Below are positions 49,601 through 58,600 of a stretch of DNA of 64,000 bases, piece after piece (within the stretch, counting starts at the first letter, position 1; each line of letters opens with the position of its first letter). The DNA is from Diplolepis rosae (taxonomy: Eukaryota; Arthropoda; Insecta; Hymenoptera; Diplolepididae): contig JAPYXD010000308.1 of assembly GCA_030998225.1 (NCBI GenBank), positions 630,001-694,000 of the forward strand, written 5' to 3'. Made by a program: the position numbers and the translations under genes. Below the pieces are notes generated by a model. The model made no database searches, had not been told where the DNA came from, and saw only the letters and a program-made list of their open reading frames with translations.

Positions 49601-52600
49601 ATTCCAAACATTGAATATTTATTGACTTTGAATAAAACAGAAAAAAAATTTTTATGAAGTTTTAAAATCTTTTTACAATATTACGAATTGGGCCGAATTT
49701 AGAATTACGAAATCTTTCATTAGAAAAAGAAAAGTCACTCACATGAAATAAACTTCTGTAAGAATTATCAAGATTAAAGAGATGTTAAAATATTTGAAAA
49801 ATAATGCAATTGTAAAATTGCAATTTATATCAATATTTGACAAATTTTTAGCTTTCTCAATCAAAGCATTATCCGGAAATTTTTAGTTCCTATAAAAAGA
49901 TGGAATACTTATCAATTTCTTGAATGTTCATACATTAAAAAAATATCGAATTAGAGAATTATATGCAAAGTATTTTCCATTAAGAAGACATAAACATGAC
50001 ATAATTAGTTTTATATCTACATTTTCAGCTTACTTTTTGTGGCTTAAGCACACATTTTGAATTCGAAATACAAAAATGCTCTACAGAGTTGAAGTATTTC
50101 CTGAATCAATTATTATTGATCCTGAATTCTATTGGAAAATTTGTTGTTTACTGTTCAAATCTTACTACGATTTCAGACGGACAGACAAATTAAGAACTAC
50201 AAAATATTTCATCCAAAAGATTGCACTCCTCCATAAAATCTTGTCAAATTGTAACAAGATTTGAACACTTCGAACGAACATTTTTATGTAAAATTTAAAG
50301 TTGATTGATATTTATATGTTAATATGGAAATACCAATAAACACATATTTTAGCTTTTTAATTTATCTACTGCTATTAGACAATTTTCCATTTCCGTAGAG
50401 ATTTTAAGTTTTGGAATGAAAAGTTTGTGCTTAGGCTACAAAAATGTGAGATGAAAATATTTCTAACATATAACTGAAAATATAAATTATGAACTTGAAT
50501 TTTATGTTCATTTTATCTTGATAGAAAATATTGTTCTAATTGAAAAATTGTTAAATGTACAAAATTAGTAAGAAGTATATAAATTTGAATGGAAAATTAT
50601 ATATTGATTCAAATTTTATACATTTATTGTCACTAAATTTCACTGAAAGTTTATTTTTGAAGTGTTGAAATCCTCATGAAAATTTCCAAGATCATACTGA
50701 TATTTATTTCATGCAGACTTTCTTCAAGAAATTGAAGAAAAGTGTTATTTCTTGAACTATATACTTCGTATATTCAAATTCGTCGTCTGCTTCGCGCCTC
50801 TTTTGCACGTACTCGAGAAAAATACAATTCTTAATTTCGACTCGATAAACGAAAGCGTGAAATCTAAAAATAACTTGAAAACTCAAGCATTGTAACGAAG
50901 TCCGTCTTCGTGCACCTTCGGCTTTACACGAAGCTGGTGACCGCAGCGTGTAGCAGAGCCGACACACTGACACGCCACGTTTGCATGTGTTTCTCCCAGA
51001 TGGGAACGTGGTGGGGGCCGAAAAATCCCACGTTCTGGAGACACTGACCCGTTTCGCTGTGTGTGATGGGGCATTATCGTGAAGAAAAATGACTTTGTGT
51101 TGCCTTCTTCGATAATCCGGTCGCTTTTTTTGTAATGCTCGATTTAAATCGATCATTTGCTGTTGGTAGCGATTCGTGTTGACAGTTTCACCAGGTTTTA
51201 GCAGCTCATAATAGATAACACCCTTCTGATCCCAGTCTTCGAACTTTTTCGGTGGTTTTCCACGATCATCGTTTCTCACATCAAAATTACCACTTTTGAA
51301 TTTTTTAAACCACTCGAAACACTGTGTTTTGCCAAGAGCATGTTCACCGTAAACTTCGACAAGCATTCGATGCGATTCTGTAGGAGTTTTCTTCAAGTGA
51401 TAACAAAAAACCAATGTTGTCCGCAAATCGTATTTCGTAGGCACAAAACTCGACATGTTGATGCTTGTAGTAAATACACTGGTATATCAAACTTGAGTTG
51501 TTGTCTACTGAAAATCTTTCTCAGCTGCTAGAGGGAGAAGATGGCGCTGCAGAAGCGGTCGTACGGTCCCTAAACTGATGGCAAGCACCATCTATAGGGA
51601 AATTCCGCTTTCATACTTCTAGACCTGGTATGTTTCTATTCGTGTCTTCCAGTTCTTTTCTTTTTCTTTTGTTCCTCACTGCTCTTATTAGGTCTAGTTT
51701 TTTCCTACTCCTATTATCTAACAATTTATTAATATCTATCTCTACGTTTTCTATTTGGCTTATTTTTACTTCTGTTCTTTTTTTGTCTATTCTATTTTAT
51801 TTTTTAGTTTATCTAGTATTTTCCTTCTTCTTCCCAATTGGTCTTGATGTATTCCCTCCTAGTTTCGTTCGGCTTGGTGAGATAGTTCTTCTGCCTCACG
51901 TTCCTCTGCAGGCAGAACGAATGAAAATGAAATGTGTCATGTTTTCTTTTTCTTTAATTCTTCTATATCTTTCTTCATTATCCGTAGGAAATCAAGTCCT
52001 TACCACGTATGTTTCATTTTCGTTCAGTTGTGTCAGTCTTGGTATAGTCTTTTAGTTGTCTAAAATCGGGGCATGCTAATATTGGTGTAGTTGTTAAATG
52101 TTCCTTTATTTTAATAAATGAATACTCTTGTGTTTCTATCCATGAGGCTATGCCTAATAACTTATGCATTTTTTTAGTATATTGTGGTCTGGAAAAATCT
52201 AATACTAATTTTATTTTATCCTCGTCCACTTGTAAACCTTTTTCGTTTCCTACGAAACCTAAGTATTCAACTTATGAGCATCCAAACTCACATTTTTTTG
52301 GGATAATCGTTAAGTTTGATTTATTTAGTGTATCAATAACTAAATTTAAATAATACAAATGTTCATAAAAATCCTGTGAAACTATTATTATATCATCCAA
52401 ATATGCAAAAACTTTCGGCTTTAAATCTGGTGGTATTGTTTTGTCCATTAAACGTTGGAGCGTTGTTGGTGCGTTAGTTAGACCGAATGGTATGCGTTTA
52501 TATTGAAACAATCCCTTTTCTGGTATAGGAAAAAGAAATTTTGGTATTTCCTTTTAATTTTCAAATTATTCGAGCTTGAATCGCGCGGCACACACACTGA

Positions 52601-55600
52601 ATCGCACGCTGCGTGCACCGGGGCGAGCTTTCTCGACGTTCTTGTTTACCACATGACCACGACTCCAAAAAAATTCTATGCATGGGCAAAGGACTATTTA
52701 CAAACTATCTCCTTTAGGTTTTGTACCGAACAAGAACACGTCGTGCAAAAAAAATTACTTGAATCGTGATACTTTTCTGCAAAACAGATCCTAAAACACG
52801 CCAATTTCACAGCTACGTGCCGGGAACTGATAGAAAACTTGTGTGTAAAATCTTTTCAGAAAACACTGAATGTTCGGTTGCAACTGTGTACACTGAGAGA
52901 AAGTATTAGTCGTGGTTACCCATTTTTTTTTTTTTTTTTTTTTTGTAAAAACGGGTCACAAGTATGTTTTAATTACTCTGTATCATCAAACACCTTAGTG
53001 TTTTGTATCCATCTTATAATAGAAGTTACCAATACGTTTTTGTAAAACATACTAATTGCGTTAATTGTTATTACTATTTGTCCAGTTTAGTTATTAGAAA
53101 AATATATATTCTTCTGACATAACTGAGAATAGTTGTATTAAAAACTATTCCAATATCTTAATTAGAAACTGATCAATTTTCTCCTCCGTACATGATTAAA
53201 ATAGTAATTCCAACTTTGAAAAAAATGTTAAATTTATCATTCAATCTATTTTATTTCGATTATAGTCGATACAAACTTTCTTAGGTCAGAATTGTTTAGG
53301 AAAAAAACTTTTCTAATTATTGTTTTTCAAAATATAACAAAGGATGATAATTGTTGACATGTTTTTCATTATAAACTGCTAAACAGTTTGAAATTATACT
53401 TTGAAATCACCATGATAAAATTCTTCTCATTTTGATGGAAAACAAAAGCAAAATTTTAAGAAATCAATGTATATAACGATTTCAAAACGATTCAAAACAG
53501 TTGATAAGCAGGAAAAATCTAATTCGTCTGTACAATTATTTCCTGAAGTTTACTATTACCAAAGAATTTCAAGTCATGTTTACACACGAAATATTGCATA
53601 TGGAAATAAAATATTCACATTTCTCATACTAAATGAATTTGATCAATTTTACAAGAAAAATTAGTACTATACTTAATTCCATGGACTTTTGAGCATAGGT
53701 AAGTTTTACAGAATTTTTGGTACTGTTTACTATAAATATATAGTTGTGACCTTTTAGTTAGAAGAACTAATAGGATTTCTCTCAGTGTACAAAAAATTAT
53801 TTGCTTAAAACAAAAATTTACCGCCAACTACAAAAACGTTGTTTTGTGAATAATATCCTATGAATAAATATATATCCATCAGAGATTAATACCTATATTT
53901 GTGCGGAAATAAAAATTTGTAACAATAAGATTTCTAAGAAATAAAATTTCGTTTGATTAAAAAAGTATTCTACAATCGTTTTTACTTTTTATCAACTGTA
54001 CGAAATTTATAAACTTAATTTTTTATTATCTGCGAATTGTGCTCGTTGCTGGCAATGGCAGAACCTTTTTGTCCCTCAGAAGACGATAAGCTGCTAGCGA
54101 TTTCATATGAAAAATCATGCACAAAATTATCCAGTCCTCTGAATATCGACGCCCTTTAGTCTTTCACTTTTGATGCTGCCACTATTTCGTCGATCACAGT
54201 GTGTTCATTTTTGCTGATCTTAGCTTGTGAAAGTTTTTCTTGGGGACCTTCGTCATGAAGAGTTGCCATTTCTTGTTGATTATTCTCAAGTTTTATTCAG
54301 TAGTGATGATATAATCTTTGATCATTACCAGTCCTTCTATTAGACTTATAAATTCGAGTTCTAAGAAGTTGCAGCTTTTCTTCACTTGATGGACTCATGT
54401 GAAAAATAAGACGTCGTTGCTCAGTCATCTTTTGCAATCTTATCCCCTTTTTTTGAAGGGTCCTATTTCCCTTTGTGCAACTTTCACAACTCGAGCTTTT
54501 AGTCCCAATAGGAATCAGTAAGGAACATTTTAAATGACGTAAATATCCTGAAGGACCTCGTATTGCGAAAGAGTTTTCTATATTTGTCACGGAATCTGGT
54601 GAAACACATCCTGAACAATCTTTAAAATTGTCGAAATTAATAACCAGCTCCTCTAATTCGCCAACTGAAGAAATATACCTATCAGTTAATCCAAGCTTCT
54701 CCAAGGGAAACACTATACCTGAAACCTCGGCTCCAATTCGCATGTCATTAGAGATTATGATTTGATTGTGATTTGCCCTTTTCTTTAGAGATTTTCGTTT
54801 CCTCGTGGTCATAGTTAAATAACTTCGGGCAATTACGGAAAACCGATGGAAAACCGATAGGAAAGATATATTATATTTTTTTGTTATTATTATTTAATAC
54901 TATATTATTTCAAATTATTTAGTTGAGTTCGAAATTTTTGCCACTGCCGACATTATCAGAGGATCATTAGATTGATTATTTGAAGCCCTTCTCAGTAATG
55001 GTGCCTTTTTATGTATAGAAAAATTTCGAAGTTAAAATATCTTAATTCAGCTCGTTAATCTATTTTTACAGTAAGAAAACGTCTTTTCTTACAATTTAAT
55101 AGCATAAAAATAGAATAAAATGAAGGAAATGTATAGAATTTTATAGAATAGAATATTAGAATATTATAGAATATTTAAAGAATTTTGTCGACAACGTATC
55201 CTATCTGATGCGCGACTAGTGATCCTCCGATAATGTAGGCAGTGACAAAAATTTCAAACTCAACTAATTAATTTGAAATCATTATAGAATATATTAGAGT
55301 ATTAGAATTTTAAATATATAGAATTTTCATGTAACTTACTTTATTCCGTTTTCTTGCAATAAAAATTCACGTTTAAATTATTTTCAACTAGTGATAATAA
55401 TAAATGTTAGAGCTTCTTAAGGGCATGTGATACTTGAGAAAAGTAGTAAGTTCATGTAAACAATTTAGTTCAGTTTCTACATGTTTGTGTCCAAAATACA
55501 TAAAATTTTGTCTTTAAAGTTTGAGAAATGATAGAGAATGTAAAAACGGTCGTAGATAGACTACTTTTAGTTTCAAAATTGAAGAAAAGTTTTCGATATA

Positions 55601-58600
55601 TATTGCTAAAATTGAAATTTTTTTCAATTTTGGAACCAAAAGTAGTCTATCTACGTCCGTTTTTATCTTCACTATCATTTTCCAAATTTTGAAAAAAATT
55701 TGTGTTCTTTAGACACAAGCATGTAGAAACCTAAAATCAATAAAATTTGCCCATCTCCCATGTATCATATGCCCTTAATAGGGACTGTGGAAATGTATTT
55801 TATAGTAAATTCAATGACATTTTTTTTTTTAAATGTGTCAAGATAAACATACCGATGCAATAAAATTGCCACCAGAATCTTTTACTTTTCGTCTCCAAAT
55901 TATGTCCTCGAGCAGGAAATGCATCTCACACACTATCATACTACATTTCATGACGAAATCTTTCCTTAGAATCGCTTTTACCGATTTTAATAAAATTTCC
56001 TCTTCAAATGGGACAGAAAACCGGCGACACTTCTGTGTGTTGGAATCGTACCCCGAATTACAATTAGTTACTATAAATCTAGAGCCTTTGTAACGGCTCA
56101 TTTCAAATCCCTAAACAGTTACACTAAATTTCAAAGTTTTATCTATAACACGCACTATCACTTGATTATCGTCTTTTTATTAATCTTCTGAATATTTTTA
56201 ACTTTATCCCATAAGAAACATTGTTAAAGTCAGAGATTTTAAGGAACTACCATGTGGGGGTCACATATTTACGGGCATCTTTTAGGCAGTTGGATAGGGC
56301 TGCTGTTGTGCTTACCCTAACTAATGTTATCTAGATGGTGGCACCAAATACAGCCTCGGAGGGAGCCTCAACTTTAACGAATTTATTGGAAATTTTTCTG
56401 AAGTTCAACTCACAAACTTTTTTTCCTGTCGGTAAATTCGAACTTGAAATTATCGCTTGGCGCTTTTCAATTAGTTTCAACGCAATTAACATACCGAAAA
56501 AAGTAAATACAACTCAGAGAGTACTCATCCGCCCGAAAAGTGAGACATGTCCGAAAACTAGGACATTCACTTTATCTGTTTCTTTTTCGTAATAAGTATT
56601 ACATTTTCTTGTCGGCTTATTCGAATTGAGGAGAATTTGCACCTCAGATACTCTCTTTATTCGTTTCCCTGAATCTTATCTGGGAATCCGTTACGAAAAT
56701 GGCCTACTTTATTACATCTGTAACATCTGGGTTCTTTTGGGTGGGGGTTTCTTCCTATTTTCGATTTTCGAGTCTCGGTTGATTGTAGATTTGCGCCCAG
56801 TTTTTACTTCCGCTGGGTATGCAATCGCAGGTATAACAAGTGTTTTATTTTCAGAAGATGGTCTATGTTGGGTATTAGAGTGTTTTACATTTTTAAATTG
56901 CAAGTTTTGACGGGTATTTTGGAATTGTTTTGGATAGAAATGTGGCCTAAAAATTGATTTCCTAATCTATTTTGAAAATTTCAATTTCTGTTTTGATTCT
57001 GTCTGGTGTAAATGTTGATTGTATAATGTATATTTTGCTTGTTCACCTTTAAACTTACTTTACTTTCTGTAAATACATTCATTTCAATTTTTACATGTTT
57101 TTATTGACATCGTGAACTATAAAAAAATATTTTGTTTTACTTAATTTTATACAATTTTATAATTTTTTTTAAAGCTAAAGTAGACACCTTTAAAATGAGG
57201 TAGGTGGGTGGCGTGGATTATTGCGGTACTTGGAGTCATCTGAAACAAAAAGATTAAATTGATTATTGTTCTAAATGCTTGTGGCTCCGTCCCGTACTAC
57301 ATGGAGAAAAATAGTTAAAGAAATTTTACTCAACTCTGTCGATTAAACTTGGGACATAAGGACATTTGAACATCTATTAAATTCTAGTCGAGTAAAATGA
57401 ATTTGATAAATACCTAATTCACCCAAAGTGAATAACAATAAGCGTTACATAGGGAATAGTAAGGGCATCAACACGCGTCAGTGGGTTAACATGAAATGTA
57501 TAAGTATATCATCGACGCTTGAGGCGCTTCAAACCGTAGTTGGGTAAAATGAGCATCGGGCGTATTATTTCAACTGGCAATGGTATGGTTCTCTTAAATA
57601 AAAAAAATTCGTACCTCGAGCCTGCCAATAGTCGTCTGATACATACATACATACATAAACAGCATACAAATATATTCACACCATTCAGTCATAGCCAATC
57701 ATATTTTTAACCACAAATCCACTTAAACATATAAACTTACATATATAAACCTAGTAACTACACTTATACATAGTACGATATGCTTTCGTAGAATCGCGCA
57801 CACGCTCGCTTACAATCCTCAGACATAAAACTTGGAACTTTCTTATATAGTGACTGCGAGAGTTATTCAGAGCTTGTGGACCAGTGTTGTGACTAGAGTT
57901 CCTGAGCCTTACTCAAGTAAAAATAAATCAACTTTTTTCATAAATTATTCATAAAATTTTTTTAAAATTAATATAATTAATTGATTAATTATTATAATTA
58001 TGATTGTTGATATATATAATATAATTATTAGTTAATATTTAGTATACATTTTTATTATAACTACGTATGAAGTTTAATGAAACTAAAGTTTAAAAAAATT
58101 GCATTTTTATCAAAATATTATTAAATATAATAACTTGGAACAACAGTATGCTGAAATTTTTAATGCACGCTTTCATACTTCACCCTAAACTTCTGAATTT
58201 TACTCAACTTTGATTCATTTTTGAACATTTAATATATCACAAATAATTACAATGATACTAAATAACTTCTAACTTGTCCATGTGTCCCAAATTTGATCGG
58301 AAGTTGAGTAAAATTACTTCAACTATTTTTCTCCGTGTAGGTATAAACATTGTTATTAATAAATAACAATCGGTTGGATAGAATTTTTATAATCACCCGC
58401 GCCGCTTACAAAAATTTTGTTTTGAGAAAAATGCGTTTAAAGTTTTGATTTCAAATTTCTTATAAAAAATTTAAACTTAAACTAATCAGCTGTGGTTGGT
58501 GCATAGAGTAAACTTCCCGTTTCATTCATAAGTATATGAATGTTTTTTCAAGTAGAAGCTATAAAATTAAAGTGAACTAAAACAGAATTCGTTTACTTAC

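Larger units (their letters stand above)
43163..51046 (-). mobile_element. hAT transposon with kilobase-long inverted repeats
   Basis: A 7884-bp element with a perfect 8-bp target duplication ACCCGTTT (43155-43162 and 51047-51054), the hAT hallmark. It starts CAGTGTCTCCAGAACG, and its other end is the reverse complement. The left arm runs 43163-44940 and the right arm 48110-51046. They are nearly identical apart from two segments present only on the right (about 214 and 965 bp). The unique core (44941-48109) carries the transposase gene on the - strand. Ordinary hAT ends are tens of bases, so arms of 1.8-2.9 kb are unusual. Confidence 0.88.
42819..51628 (-). mobile_element. mariner split by a hAT element
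   Basis: Left end CCAGGTCTAGAAGTATGAAA (42819), and the right end (51628) is its reverse complement. TA lies at 42817-42818 and 51629-51630. The mariner consists of 42819-43162 plus 51055-51628 (918 bp) and is itself internally deleted. The hAT (43163-51046) plus its 8-bp duplication lies between. Confidence 0.88.
54018..56101 (-). pseudogene. THAP/P-element-type transposase relic
   Basis: The THAP domain is read at 56101-55838: [27 protein letters not shown] and VCEMHF. The first zinc Cys appears replaced by Phe. A second open piece (54812-54297) has [17 protein letters not shown] and SSCESC, then a Lys/Arg-rich, coiled-coil-like stretch. In the same frame after stops it continues [17 protein letters not shown], resembling the region after the coiled coil in THAP transposases. 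A foldback MITE (55421-55774) and 0.1-kb repeats lie between the two pieces. The catalytic core is not seen. The THAP call is firm; P-type is likely. Confidence 0.7.
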
